Positions 45,320 through 57,779 of a DNA stretch of 64,000 nucleotides are shown piece by piece. Source of the stretch: Gambelia wislizenii (lineage: Eukaryota > Chordata > Lepidosauria > Squamata > Crotaphytidae); NCBI GenBank assembly GCA_030847615.1, contig JAUMIR010000005.1:242768645-242832644 (forward strand). Direction: 5' to 3'. Every line of letters starts with the position of its first letter. Positions within the stretch are counted from its first letter, which is position 1. Made by a program: the position numbers and the translations under genes. The notes beneath the pieces are model-generated. The model searched no databases. It saw only the letters and a list, made by a program, of their open reading frames with translations, and was not told the DNA's origin.

Positions 45320-48300
45320 GTCAATACCCCACCCCACCACCCCTGCAGACATTCTAAGTCCCAGTGAGTCTAAACCCCACCAGGTAGTAATCTGTCCATG
45401 GCCATGGAACTATTAAAATTTCTCCACACTCATTCAGCAGTATCTTTGGCAGGTCCATTAGATAAGTAGACAAACAGAAGATGGGAAGGGCCAGGTCTTG
45501 GGTTAATTAAATTGACTGTTCATTCTCTTCAGCGGCTTTATGTCAAGGCTGAGGTCAGATACTACGAGTCATGTGGACTTGCCTTTTAAAGTGGGGTGCT
45601 GTCACTTGCCTGAAATCATTGGGGGTTGGAGTAATTTTGAACTTTACAGGATTTTAGCCTAGCTTGGCATTTAACTTATATGTCAAGATCAACTGCTAAT
45701 GTAAAGGCTCTGAGGTAATTTAGCATTCTCCATGTTATGTGGCCATTTTATTACATTTCTTGACATGACATTTATTTAATTAGATGATGTACTTCCTGGA
45801 GCTGATCCAGATTCCCTCTTGTTTTCTTTTGCTGTTTAAATTTTAAATGAAAAATATTATGTGGGCCTTGTTTATCTTGCCTTGTTGGTATGGAGAGCTT
45901 TTCTTCACATTTCAAGTTTTTTAAAGGTTGCTTGCTATCTACTGTAGACTACTGATCAAATGATTGCTTTTGAGATTTCCCTGTGGGTTTTTTTTAAACC
46001 CTGAGAACTGTTGTAAACACTTTGTTTCTGTTTTGGGGGACCTCTGAGCAAAATTTTTGTCTTAAACCCACCTGACTTCGGGGGTGAGTGTGATAGAGGC
46101 ATATCCTATGGTTTCTTTCTACCTCAGAAATTGAACAGTATAAACCAAACATGTTTAATTTTTTGAAATGTGCATTTATGAATAAGTAGAATGGAGGTAG
46201 CAGAGACATCAAGGTTTGGATCATTCCACAAACATAAGGAGCTTCAGTTCACTTGAAGGAAAGTTCCATGCCTAGATGGGGACCTTCTGTGAGCACAATA
46301 CTTCTATTCACAAAATAAAAAACTTTGGCTGAAATCCAACCAGAGTTGACCCTTGAATCAGTGGGATTTCATATCGTTCAGCACAGGGTCTACTTGAGTT
46401 GTAACTGACAATTGGATTTAGGCCTTCGGACCCATCCTATAAGTCAAAAAATCAATCTCTTCTGTACATGTGGTGGTCATGCAATTTAGTTCTTCTGGTA
46501 TTGTGAATAAGAGGGAAAGATGATACAGGACGCCCTCTCACTAACATAGCTGGGGGCACCTGCGTATGCCTCATACCTCCTCTCCAAATTGACTCATGCT
46601 GTGGCTAGTGACTTTAATTTGTTTATTTTTCCTCTGCACACATGTCTCTTTTTTTTCTTTTTGTACCCTGTCTATTAGACAGAAGACTATTATTTCGAGC
46701 TGTGATTTCCTTCAATCTGTAGAAAGAGAGTATATAAATATAATAAATTAAACTTTCCCTCCAACAGTTCCAAACAGTTATTGACCATTGACCACTTTTA
46801 TAAATGTCCATTTTCTCTCTCTCTCTCTCTTCCCTCACTTCCACTCCAGTTACATGACAGCAAGTAACAAACAGAAGTTCTTACATACCACAAGACCTTT
46901 TTTGAAGAGGGCTGCCTTCGTACTTACATATGTAAGTAATACTATAAATTGCATTCTGTTCCTTTAGTTTCTTCAGATGAAGATCAGTAACAAATTTGCA
47001 TTCTAAAAAGTAAAATAATACCATAATAGCTTAATCTGCTGAGAATCGAGGATGAATGTGAGAATTGTCATGCTTGGTCAGAACAATGACTTTTCAAGGG
47101 ATGGCAAATGTGACCCCCACCCAAGATGTTGTTGGATTGCAACTTCCATTGGCTATGCTAGCTAGGGCTGCTAGATTTTGCAGTCTGAGATCATCTTGCA
47201 CGGGCATTCTCTTGCATAGCTTATTTGTTGAAAGAAATGATGCCCTGAGTACATTCAGAGAAATCAAGCATCCATAATATTCTCTTATTTGCTGGCCATA
47301 AAGAATTGGTTGCCTCTTGAAATAACAGCTCAATTGTCTGTTCTTCTTATCTCAAGGTGATCCTACTGTTGTATTTTCGTCTCTGGATAATGGGGGGTTC
47401 CATGCCAGCGTTTTCAGAACAGGACAATCCAGCTTCCTTTTCGCCATATCTCCTTACAAGGTATGATACCAGGAGGCATATGGATTTTGACGGATGCTGT
47501 CCTTCCTGTTAACGTAAACCAGTCTAGCCCATAATCTGAGTAGCTTTTCCCTGAAAAACACAGTTATCAAAATTTCTTGCAAATGTTGTAATACCTGTGG
47601 AAGTAAGCAAACACTAGTCTAGCAAATCATTCCAGCTGCAGAGAATGTCCGGACTTTGGAGATCACTGACATTCTCTCCTTAACGCTGCCATCCTCATAG
47701 CTATACTGTGCATACATAATTTTGACCATCCACTGAACATAATAGCCAGATAAGGAAATAGTTATTTGTCCAGAGGAGGTGGGATTCACTAAATTCATCT
47801 GGAAAAGTCAGCATTCATACATGAATATTGTTAGTCTTCAAATCACAGGTTCTCAGGATACAAGCAGTGATCATAAGCTTGGACAAATTTATCAAAGTAC
47901 TTTATACTTCAAAATGTTCTTGGAGCTGTCTTTTCTGCTCTTTCTCCATGGAAGAACAGTGTGAGCAGGATTATCTCCTTTGACCTTCCAAGTATGAAGC
48001 TAGTCAGGCCACAACATGCTGTTGCATTTAGCCATAGAAGAAATTATGGGTTAAAATTTCCCCCAAAACTTTGGGCAAAAAGTAAAAAAAAAATCATGGG
48101 TAAAACAAAAAAGTCTCTGTGTCAAAATAACATATAGAACAACTGTGGAGCCAATTTTCTGTCCTTTGGAACCCCTCCCCTTCCCAGGAGTTTATGGGTT
48201 AACAAAAAGGCTTCCCCAGAATGGAGGCAAATATGCTAGTGTTGTCCAGAAGTCCAGTTCTAGTTTTGAAAAATAGGCATTTTTAAATGTTAGTGTGGGA

Positions 48301-48950
48301 GGTACTGCAACCTATTTTTAAAAATGAATTGAAGCTTACTCCCAGAAGCTTACAGGAGAGACACCCTCCCCCTTTTGTCCAGAAAAAGATGCACTTTTCC
48401 CACTTCTGTTGCAGAAGAAAAGAACCAGTAATTGTGGTTTTACTTCCTAACTATTTTACTGGCCCTAAATTGTTACTTAGGTACTGGCAGTAGTTCAAGA
48501 TCCATTACCAGGAGTGTGAACTCTTGCAAACTTCAGAAAATCACCTGGGGATCCAAGGATAATCATCCCTACATCAAAAGCTTGGGTTAATACAGCAGCT
48601 GATCTTGTCAAATGGCCTCAGGATGCTTCAGTTCAAAGGAGATTCACAATCATACTGAGTCCTCATTTAAATTAAGCAATTTATCTGAATGGCTAGGGGA
48701 ACAGTTAGGGGAAATCCCGCCTAGCCAGTGAATGAGGCAAAGCAAGCATCACATTTTCAGTTTGCTTTGTGTGAAAGCCTTTCATGGCTTGTCTTCTTTT
48801 GCCTGAAATTTGCTCTCAGTAATCCAAAGAACAGAATGGGACTCTCTTGTTCTGTAGAGAATGAATCACTCTAGGAGCCTTTGATATTCTTTAAGTCTTT
48901 GGTTTGCCCAGCCTAATGACCAGAGTTTGGAAATGTTAACTTTTTGGTAA
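45320..48950. other. Long intronic stretch, mostly unrecognised
   Basis: About 3.6 kb. A weak hAT-like remnant near 47096-47205 (gatgttgttggattgcaact) and a CT tract near 46814-46831. No coding exon found. Confidence 0.4.
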
Positions 48951-48954
48951 CTAA

Positions 48955-49885
48955 TAAAAAACAACAACACAACCCTACTTTTAAAACTAAGTCTGGGTCC
49001 CAGAATCCCCTGGACAGCATAACCATGCTTTTCTGGGGGATTCTGGGAATTGTAATAAAAATGTAATGCTTCCAAGCTCCGGTCTAGCCATCTAGGTTTA
49101 TCCCTAAGAACAGGAGAAAAAATAGTGGGTGGAGAGATTGCGGCATAGAAGCCACCTGAAGAGAGAGCTGTCTGGTAGACAGACAAACAACTCTTTGTAT
49201 CTCTGTAATTGATTAAATGTGGAGTCTTGGGAGAAGAAAATACCAAATGTTCTCAGGGGGCATGTAAGAGGGTGAAATGGAAAAGAACAGCAGGGGGCAA
49301 ATTTTGTAACCGATTAACTTTTTTCTTTTAAGAACTCATGTGTGCTTCCTCAGATCATCAGCAAAATTTTAACTCTTCCTAAATGCTGCGGAAGGATGTT
49401 ATTAATGCCCTTCATTAAGAGTAACAGTTTTTCACTTCAGTATTTACAGCTGAAGCTCTTACAGCTTGGGGCTTTTCCCATCTTGTGTGCAGCTCTAAAT
49501 CAAATCCGCCTGACAAGGCACTTCATAATACTGTTGTAAAACATATGTGGCTACAATTATAACCAGGTGCTGTTATTTATGGGCTCTCTATCTCTGGTGT
49601 ATTGGTTTGTTTACTCTGAGGCACTCCTATCAAGGAGTCCATCCATGCGGCAAAACCTTCCCAGTCTCTGTATTGCTTAGGATACTCATCTTTCTGTCAG
49701 CCGAATCATTTCAAAAAGATAATGGTTAACAGCTTCTTATGAGTGTGTATGTGAGCATGTATAGCTCAACTGGTACATATCATGTCAAGTTGGGCTCATG
49801 AGGGGAGGTGACAGTGAGCAGGAGGAGGCCTTGTGGTAGCAGAGTCCTCACAAAGCAGGAACAAATGGGTCAGTCTAAAGCTGGT
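48955..49885. other. Intronic stretch with a weak fold-back
   Basis: 48990-49080 holds a complementary pair (gggtcccagaatcccc and ggggattctgggaattgt). Otherwise nothing recognised. Confidence 0.4.
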
Positions 49886-49889
49886 CTAT

Positions 49890-49982
49890 ATGAAGGTTGA
49901 GCAGCCTTCAATCCTTCGTGGACCCTCTCTGGGGACATTGCAGTCCCCTGAGGGTCTGCAGGCCACAGGTTAACAACCACTG
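49890..49982 (-). mobile_element. hAT-type non-autonomous element, 5' quarter, antisense
   Basis: Minus strand starts cagtggttgttaacctgtgg and continues to the aggattgaaggctgctcaac region, as in the copies at 18760 and 51044. Truncated after about 90 bp. Confidence 0.75.
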
Positions 49983-49984
49983 AC

Positions 49985-51030
49985 CTAGCTGGTCAAGCTC
50001 TGCAGTCCCTTCTTTCAGAAAAGGTGGTTGGTTATATAGTGACTGAATCCTCACCTAACAGCTCTCAGGTTCAAGACCTGCTACAAGCCTGTTAGTAGGC
50101 CACAGCTGAAGACAACATTGTGATTTTTCTTAAGGCAACTTGTACCTCTCATTAAATTAGGGAGAAAGGAAAAGACTGACAAAAGGAAGTGAGGGGAAGC
50201 AAAAAAGATTGGCAGGAAGGGAAGGACAAATGTTTATATGTAGTTGAATAAGAAACATGGGTTTGGATCCCATGTTGGAGGCAGAGGTGGCCAAGTTAAA
50301 GGACACTGGTAGGCAGAATGGAATTTTCACAGACAGGGTAGTTGGACCAGAGCTCACATTACAGCAGCTGTAGGGACTCCTGCTTCTCCCAGGACTGCCA
50401 CCAAGCATGGGTGTCTTCTTGGTCTGCACAGTTCCTGTGTGAGGCTTATTCCTATAAGCCCCACCACTGTACCCCACCACCTTTGCACCACGTCTGCCAC
50501 CACTGACATAGTGTCTGAACTTGGACACTGTAATAGCCCTATTGAAGCGTTCCTAGAGGAATGACGATATACAACAATAATTTCTCAAACAGAAATTCAG
50601 TATATAATATACAGATTACATGCAGAAGCTTGTGATTACAAAATGTCAAGGCTTAGTTGTTATTGTTACTTACTTTAACTCATCCAAAACCTAATGGACT
50701 CTTAACACATCTTATTCTTTCCTTGTCTCATAATTCTAGCTAAACCTAACTGTCCAAACTGACCACAAACCCAAAACCCTTCCCTTCACTGTCTCATCTC
50801 ACACGCCACTGTTCACTGACACTTCTCTAACTCATACCTCTCTCTCTGACAGTCATACACACCCGCCTTTTAAACATTGCATTCAAACATTCAGCCACTC
50901 ACCAGTCACCACCAACATTTAATGCCCTTACCTTCTCCCAGCAGATCACTTACTTTATTACATATACTATACATCACATACATAACCATATTTTACTGTA
51001 ATGTATCTCATAAACACAACAACATTTTTA
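49985..51030. other. Intronic stretch, nothing recognised
   Basis: About 1 kb. The 123-codon open frame on the minus strand at 50157-50528 has no motif that I recognise. Confidence 0.4.
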
Positions 51031-51043
51031 CAAAAGTCTAGAA

Positions 51044-51436
51044 CAGTGGTTCTTAACCTGTGGTCCAGGGATCCCCAGTGGTCCACAATGTCCTCACAGT
51101 GGGTCTGCGAAGGTTTGAAGGTTGCTTGGCCCACTTCCTCCCTGCAGTGGAGTGGCCACATGACAGGAGCCAAGGCAAAAGCTGGCTGGCTGGCTTGGCC
51201 TATGCACTGCCATTCAATCTGCTTCATCCACAAACTTGCAGCAAGAAGCAGAATAAAAGTCTTCCCTCTCCCTCCAGTGCCACTGTGGGAAGGTTTAATG
51301 AATGGTGTAATTGCATTATTAGTATCTGTTGTTGTTGTTGTTGTTGTTAGGATTTTAAATCTTGCGTCTTGGGGGCCCACAGCAACAAAAGATATTTAAA
51401 CGGGGTCCCTGGTAAAGAAAAGGTTCAGAGCCACTG
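51044..51436 (+). mobile_element. Complete non-autonomous hAT element, copy B
   Basis: Starts cagtggttcttaacctgtgg and ends cagagccactg. Perfect 8-bp target duplication gtctagaa at 51036-51043 and 51437-51444. A (GTT)n run at about 51329-51349. The TCTAG-containing target fits hAT (Charlie-type) preference. No transposase. Confidence 0.93.
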
Positions 51437-51999
51437 GTCTAGAACATCACGCTTCCTTCCATCCTTTCCATGTCAAGTGAGTCCCAGCCTAGGGAATCAT
51501 GACACGATGGTGGAGATCCATCTGCCAAGTATAAATGTAAGGAACAATGTTGGCGGGCCATAATGTGTTCCACACGCTTAACTAAAAGATAGTCTTGAGG
51601 CAATGTCTTTTGCTTACCTCTTGACCAAGAGTAATCTTCTGTATGTCTATTTTGAAGCAAACTGCACTGAGTTCAAGGCTGCAGTCTGAAACACACTTAA
51701 TAGTGACAGAGTTGCATTGAACACACTAACCTAAATCCAATTGTTATTCCCAACTAGACTCATATAATTAGTGAGAACTTCATACCGTCCAATATTTCAC
51801 AGATGAAAATGGGGACACATGTGGCCAAGCAACATCAAAGTGTGGTCAAGATGGGAAAAGTTACTAATGAGGAAAATCAAACTAGAAGAGGTTGCAGCAG
51901 TTTGTTTTTGCTTGAACCTTCTGGGAAGGGTAAGACTCTGCCCCCTCCTTTCCTTCACCTGCTGAGTTGAGTGCAAGCTACGTTTGTTCTTTGAACTCA

Positions 52000-52668
52000 G
52001 GTCCCGTTTATATGGGGGGAATATGAATGCCTCTGAAAAAGCAGCCATTCGCAGTGCTGCAACCTGTCCTAATGAGCCCCCCCAAACTTTGCACGCCCCC
52101 TAGCCAACAAAATGGCAGCCATGAGTGATTTGCTCGTGCTTTTAAAGCTGCCACCACCGATTTTTAAAAAATGGTTTACCATGGTGTGCACATGCAATAT
52201 TTCGTACATATAATGGGACTTGATTATTCACGGATTTTGGTATCTACAGTGGGTCCTGGAACCAAACCCAAGCGAATATGAAGGGACAACTGTATTTGCA
52301 AAAAAAAAAAAAAAAAAACAGGGGTGGGGGGAGATAGTAAAAGATCACCATTTTATCAACTTTCCAGACCCTCACTTAGCTGAAAATCCAACATGGCGGC
52401 AGCAGGCGCTTTCCCTGTTTGCTGTCCCCTGTCCCATGCTCATCCAGCCAATCAGATTACGTTGCCTGGTCGCAGCAATGTGAATGCGGCTATCCTAACA
52501 ATTGCACATTTGCATGCCGTATGGAGCTTTTTTAAAACACTGGGAAAAGCCCCAGGGGGATTTGGCTGCCCCCCTTCTGAATGACACGTATTGATGTGAA
52601 TGTCTGTTTGTACAGATTGCCTTCCATGCAATGGCCATTTGGATTATTTTCACCATATAGACAAGCCC
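52000..52668. mobile_element. Harbinger-like MITE, copy 5, with exact TCA target duplication
   Basis: Ends ggtcccgtttatatgg and caccatatagacaagccc. TCA at 51997-51999 and 52669-52671. Orientation is opposite to copies 1 and 2 (ctgaaaatccaacatgg is the inverted shared core). 52205-52320 holds a foreign Tigger-like fragment and an A run. No transposase. Confidence 0.8.
52215..52320 (+). mobile_element. Tigger-like fragment and poly-A inside a MITE
   Basis: cacggattttggtatctaca, ggtcctggaaccaaaccc and a terminal gaagggacaactg followed by TA; then an A run at about 52299-52318. Confidence 0.6.
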
Positions 52669-52804
52669 TCAGTTTGTAGAAATTTAAGTAAGAGGAAGAC
52701 AAAAGGGAGAGGTGGGAGAAGGAGAGAGAAACTAGAATGTTTTCAAAGCCGCTGGAAAAGTGGGATGACAGGATACTTTTGGGAGAGTTGGAGACGATGG
52801 AACT

Positions 52805-53385
52805 TGGTAGGAGGTCAACACTTATGTATGTTTCACTGATTTAATGGGTCTGCTGTAGTTGGGACTAACAATTGGATATATTGTAGATCACTGGAAATTA
52901 CTTTGAAGAAAATAAGCATAGGATTGGGCTGTCATATTCTGGAGTGTGGCTCATTTTTTCAGCTATATGGTGTGATAAATAGAGTGGTTATATTCATTCA
53001 TAATAATAAGCCATGAAATTCTAGTTTACTAAGCCACGATATGAATGAGGAGCATGCTAGGCCATGTAGCCTGTTCCCTCCAGATCCATGAGAACAAGCA
53101 AATTAAGCGGGGATAGTTTATTGTTGTGTCCAAATGCAGGATTATGATTTATTGTGCCAAGACAAGCCAGAATTTGTAAATTAACAAAAAACCCAGGTTT
53201 AAAGCTGTTTTGTGGTCCTGGTTTGTTTGGGCCCAATAAACTGTATGCCTGAGCTTAGACATGACACAGTAAACCTTGCCTGTTCTTTTTATTTTATCTG
53301 CTTGCTTGTAAGGGGAGTGAATGAAATGCATGCATAAGAATGCAGCACCATTTCAGCATTTCATGCTCATAGATATTCTCATCTA
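52805..53385. other. Intronic stretch, nothing recognised
   Basis: No repeat or exon identified. Confidence 0.4.
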
Positions 53386-53389
53386 CGAT

Positions 53390-53600
53390 AGTGGTGCAGT
53401 GGTTAAATGCCTGTACTGCAGCCATAAGGTTGTGAGTTCGCTACTACAGGACTCCAAGGTTGACTTAGCCTTCCATCCTTCCTTAGGTCAGTAAAATGAG
53501 TACCCAGCTTGTTGGGGGCAGTTAGCTAACACATTCTAAATTGCTTAGGGACAGCTTTGCCCTGATAAACTGTATAGAAATATAAATGCTGTTGCTAATG
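53390..53600 (+). mobile_element. tRNA-SINE, older diverged copy with head
   Basis: tRNA-like head gtggtgcagtggttaaatgc, decayed box B (ggttgtgagttcgctac), then acccagcttgttgggggcag and a tail tatagaaatataaatgctgt. Diverged from the 24167 type after the middle. Confidence 0.75.
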
Positions 53601-53604
53601 CTAC

Positions 53605-54125
53605 GATGTGACATGTATATTCCTTGGCACCAGGACTGAAAATAAACCACCACCCTCCACATACTAGACATGAGTAAATAACTCTTTTTACAAAATATTC
53701 TGCAAAATAATGTTGTTGTTGTTTTAAAAAATGCAGTGATCCCGTTATTGATCTTATTTGTGCTTTTTGGTCTCTGTTATTCAAACTGAATAATTCAAAC
53801 TGTGGATGCTCATTGGAGGAACTGCAACACATGTTAACAATTATTAGATTTATTAAATGGTTAGAAAACATTCTCCAGGGTTGTATAAACTATGGATTAA
53901 AGCAAGCAAATAACTCAGAGTGCAATTTGGAAGTAAATCCCCAGCGTTTATGCTCAAGCTGCCACTTTCTTCAGAGCTTTTTTCTAGGAGGCCACTTATT
54001 TTATGTTATTGAGAAAAATCTGGTTGCACAAGCAGTATTTATAATTAGTTCTAAAGCACTAGACTAAATGCTTGCAAGCATCACATTATGCAACAACATC
54101 AGCAGCTGCCAAATGCAATTTTTTC
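53605..54125. other. Intronic stretch, nothing recognised
   Basis: No identifiable repeat or exon. Confidence 0.4.
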
Positions 54126-54128
54126 TTT

Positions 54129-54195
54129 AAAAAAGGTCTAAACTTAATTTGATCATTCTAAAAAATGATCACACTAAGCTTAGACCTTTAAAAAA
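54129..54195. repeat. Compact palindrome
   Basis: ttaaaaaaggtctaaactta and taagcttagacctttaaaaa are complementary, as are ttgatcatt and aatgatcac, with a few-base loop near 54160. Not assigned to a family. Confidence 0.7.
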
Positions 54196-54689
54196 ATGGT
54201 ATTGGGCAGTAACTTTTAATTGGCAAGTTCATATTTGCATTTGTGTTACAGTTGAATAGTTGGACTACAGCACAATAACCTGGGGCAGGTGACTGACAAG
54301 TTTGTTTTCTACATAAATCCCAAATGAAAGTATTGATTTCAGTCAACTTAGCCATATATTTCTCTGTAAAATGAATACATTGGCCACATTCATAAATAAC
54401 ATGATGTATACTTTTCTGTCCTTATGCGTAGACCACACTCTGAAATGTGGGACTTTTTTGGTCTCTTGTTCAGTCTACAGAAATGGAACAGTTTTCCAAC
54501 CCTCAAACAGGGGACACCCATCATAAATAAGGATGCCTACTAGTCCAGTTTCCGATTCTCAAACAGGGGACATCCCTTGTAGTAAGGAACACTTGGCAAA
54601 CTGTTTGGAAGGCCAGAAGTTGCCCACCTGCCTATGATCACTTACATGGGACTAGCCTCCCTTAAAAGCAGACTACCTTGCTTCTGTAT

Positions 54690-54762
54690 GCAAAGGTATC
54701 TTGTAGCACCTTTGAGACTGAGAGAAAGAGGTTTGTAGCATAAGCTTTCATAGACTCAGGGC
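54690..54762. repeat. Truncated tagcacctttgagac-type repeat
   Basis: cttgtagcacctttgagact and gtagcataagctttcataga, as in the left arm of 29485-29697. The right arm is absent. Confidence 0.6.
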
Positions 54763-54769
54763 TCATCTA

Positions 54770-56825
54770 CCGGGCCAGAATACACCAGCTCCCCACAACA
54801 TATTCTGGCTGCAGATGTGGCCCGTTTTTCCCTCGTTAGTGGCATGAAGAGGGATGGAGTCCTGATCGCCATGCTGGCCTGTCCTTGCACCCACTACCGC
54901 TGTCCCCATTCTATTCTTCAAAGCCAAGAAGTCCTGTTTTCCACATGTCCATGAGCAGTTGACACTGAAATATTTGGGGGCTGGTTAGACTGCTCCTTTG
55001 CTCCAAAAGCAGCAAATGTGAAGCTATTCCAATTATGTGACACATAGAAGTAATATTCTAAAATATGAGAGGTGACAAAGCAACACTGAAAGAAGCCACA
55101 GATTAGGGGTGGAACACATGCTTTGCATATATGAGTTGCCAGGTTTAATCAGAAATGTAAAGTTTTGATGAATTTTTAAAGCTGGGTAAGGAGAAAGGGA
55201 GGGTTCCGGGGTTTTTCTGGGAGAAAATGGGTCATTTCCAGAAAAATTAGGGGGGGGGGAATGCAATGTTAGGACCCTTTACAGATTGAAAGTTACTTCA
55301 GTGTATTTTTTGAATTTGCTACAAGGTCCTGAACTGTAAGGAATGCTTGAAATGTACGAACTGTCTTTGGTTTTGCCAGTTTGAGACCAAAAAAACACAA
55401 AAAAAGACTCAATAAAAAACAGAAGAAAATATAATCAATAAATAAAACAGATAAAATTATTTTATCTCAACTAGTTCTTCATAGCATCAAGCAGACATCA
55501 TACACCCATTTCCATGAAAAAGAATGGCAAAAAGGAAACCAAGGCCAGGAATTGTAATGATCTGATCCACAATGCATATCCTCCAATGCATTTCCATGAA
55601 AAAGGTTTCATGAAAAAAAAAAAACAAAAACCATTTTTCCCTGACTTTGTTTTTGGTTTTTTGGAGGAAGGGGCCTTCACATCTCTAGGATTAACCCTCT
55701 GTATCTCCAGTTAGCTGAGTGAGGTAACAGCTGATGGGAAACCTGGAAGAACAATGTCAATTGGTGTGGACTTCTCTGAGTTAGACACACAAATAGCCTC
55801 AGCCTGCTTTTCCAGAGCTGGACTACAACCTTCATGCTGACTGAGTGATTCTGGGAATTTGTAGTAAAAAAACAGAACACTTCCAAGTTCTGAATAGTGC
55901 CTATGTTCCATTTCCTGGCTTTGAAAAACTCCTTACCTCACCCTGCCCTTCAGTGTTTAGGAAGGCTAAATTGCAAGGTGCTTGGGATGCTATAAGGTAC
56001 CATTGAAATTATACTTCATAGAAATAACTAGTGTAGCTTACTGCCTTTTGTAAAGAAGATTAGTAGCATTAGCTCTAAAGATGTATTTCAGGACCTCAGC
56101 ACCATTTGCAAAGCACTTTAAGAAAAACTGATGAAAGGCATTGTATAATGCTGTTGATTACTTTTTAAAAAAATATCAGCACTGCAATTTATTCTTTGGC
56201 CCCAAGTTTAATACACACGGTCATAGGCATTCTTAGCTTTGTGGTGTGTATGAATGGCAAAACATTATTCAAGGCTATTAAAATGGGAAGGTGATCCAAA
56301 TTGTTAGCGTTTTAAAAGCTGTCACAGATGGAATGTGTGCATTTTCAGAGAGCCTTTTGGCAAATCAGTAAGCACTCTCTTTGGTCCTTCCGCGACATTT
56401 GCTGAAAGCTTTCTAAACCGTGCAAATCTAATGAGAGCTTTCAGCATTTGACAACAAGCAAAATGGCCAAGAGATTTTCTATTGCAATGAGCCAAGATGT
56501 GAACCAACCAACTATCTCCAGCATGTGATGAGTGTTTTAGCAGTTTTGGAAAAACAATGTGTAGTTGTTGGCAGAATGTTTGGAAAGAGCAGGAGAATTG
56601 CCAAGACAGAGCAGAACATTTTCAAGCCGCTTACTTGGCCTTCTTGGGGTTTTGGGTGGGTGGGTGAGTAGAGGGTGGTAAAATATCACTTCTGTGGGAT
56701 CTTTAAGCTGTTAAGGTATTATACAGATCAGTGTAGCTTCTATGATTCACATAAGAGGAAGAGTGGTGGTGGTTTAGCACATTCTGTTTCCTTTGCCTGC
56801 ATATATTTTGTCCAGGACCCTGTCA
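54770..56825. other. Intronic stretch, mostly unrecognised
   Basis: About 2 kb. A weak fold-back near 55800-55890 (gctggactacaaccttcatg and ctgggaatttgtagt). The cagggctcatctaccgggcc at 54767 resembles MITE ends, but no partner was found. Confidence 0.38.
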
Positions 56826-56829
56826 CACT

Positions 56830-57240
56830 AACAGTTGTAGCACTATGAATCTACTTTAATTACCATGGCTACATCTTAAGTGTTTGTAGTTTGGTGAGGC
56901 GTTAGAGCGCCCTGGCTGTTGCATGCCTTCAAATCATTTCTGACTTATAGCAACCTTAACTTCAACTATTCAAAAAAACCCTAAGGTTGCTATAACCTAT
57001 CACAGGGTTTTCTTAGCAGAATTTGTTCAGGGGTGGGGTGGTTGCCTTTGTCTTAGCTGAGAGTGTGTGACTTGCCCAAGGTCACCTGGTAGGTTTCCAT
57101 GGCTGAATGGGGATTGGAACCCTGGTTTCTCAGTGCCGTAGTCCAACACTCAAACCAAGTGCCCTTCCCTGAACTGCAAATCCTAGCATTTCATTGGATG
57201 GAACCATGGCAGTTAAAGTGGAATCATAGTACTGTAATTG
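56830..57240. repeat. Fold-back repeat interrupted by a Sauria SINE
   Basis: Left part gtagcactatgaatctactt, accatggctac and right part accatggcagttaaagtgga, atcatagtactgtaat are complementary, as in 16334-16516. The SINE lies between. Confidence 0.6.
56920..57163 (-). mobile_element. Sauria-type SINE, antisense
   Basis: Tail tgcatgccttcaaatcattt, body acttgcccaaggtcacctgg, box B near ggggattggaaccctgg. A small inverted duplication near 56949-56995 makes a hairpin (atagcaacctta and taaggttgctat). Confidence 0.82.
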
Positions 57241-57244
57241 TGAA

Positions 57245-57775
57245 GTTTAAAAATCTCCCATTCTTTTGCCCCATAACTAGCCTTGGCCCCAGTTGTAACA
57301 GCATCCATTCCACTAATAGAATTCACAAAGTAATTGAACACTGTCTTTCTCTGGATCTAAGATGGAATTTGTGCAGTGTTTGTTCCATATGGCTGTTTTT
57401 ACTGCCTCAGAGGACCCCCCCCCCAATGGACTGCTCTGTTGTAATGTCAAATTGCAGCAGCTGTGATTTGTCGCAATGTTCCCCCCTCATAAACTTTGTG
57501 ATGGAGGTGACAGGAGGACATCCATGGGGGGGGGGAGAAGATGAGGGAGCCATCCTCCCTTACGCAATCCCCATGACGAAGGCACTGCCAGGGAAGGCAC
57601 CCACAGGGAGGGGGAAGAGGAGGAGAGAGCTGTCCTTCCTTACCCGGTTCCTCATCTTCCCTTTCCCCTTGGCTGCCTTCCCCATCCTGTCAAAAAAAAG
57701 AAGGGGGTAAAGTGTAGGATCACATCTGTGCACTCCCGACCAGAAGGTCTATTCTTCCCCCTCCAGACCACACAG
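57245..57775. other. Intronic stretch, GC-richer, unrecognised
   Basis: Contains C and G runs at 57414-57424 and 57528-57536. May include the undefined left part of the MITE ending at 57992. The long open frame 57099-57710 runs from a SINE into this and is not credible. Confidence 0.38.
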
Positions 57776-57779
57776 CAAT

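Larger units (their letters stand above)
51786..52800 (+). repeat. Dispersed repeat R, interrupted by a MITE
   Basis: 51786-51999 and 52669-52800 together match 31575-31930. The break at gaactca / tcagttt falls inside a continuous stretch of the other copy. Confidence 0.72.

Noticed and set aside
48866..49246. 126-codon open frame on the minus strand
   Set aside because: Overlaps a fold-back remnant, no recognisable domain, no supporting splice signals.
51001..51399. 132- and 137-codon frames on both strands
   Set aside because: Both lie within the complete hAT copy B and include its GTT repeat.
57099..57710. 203-codon open frame on the + strand
   Set aside because: It begins inside an antisense Sauria SINE and runs into unrelated G/C-run sequence; no domain, signal or splice context.
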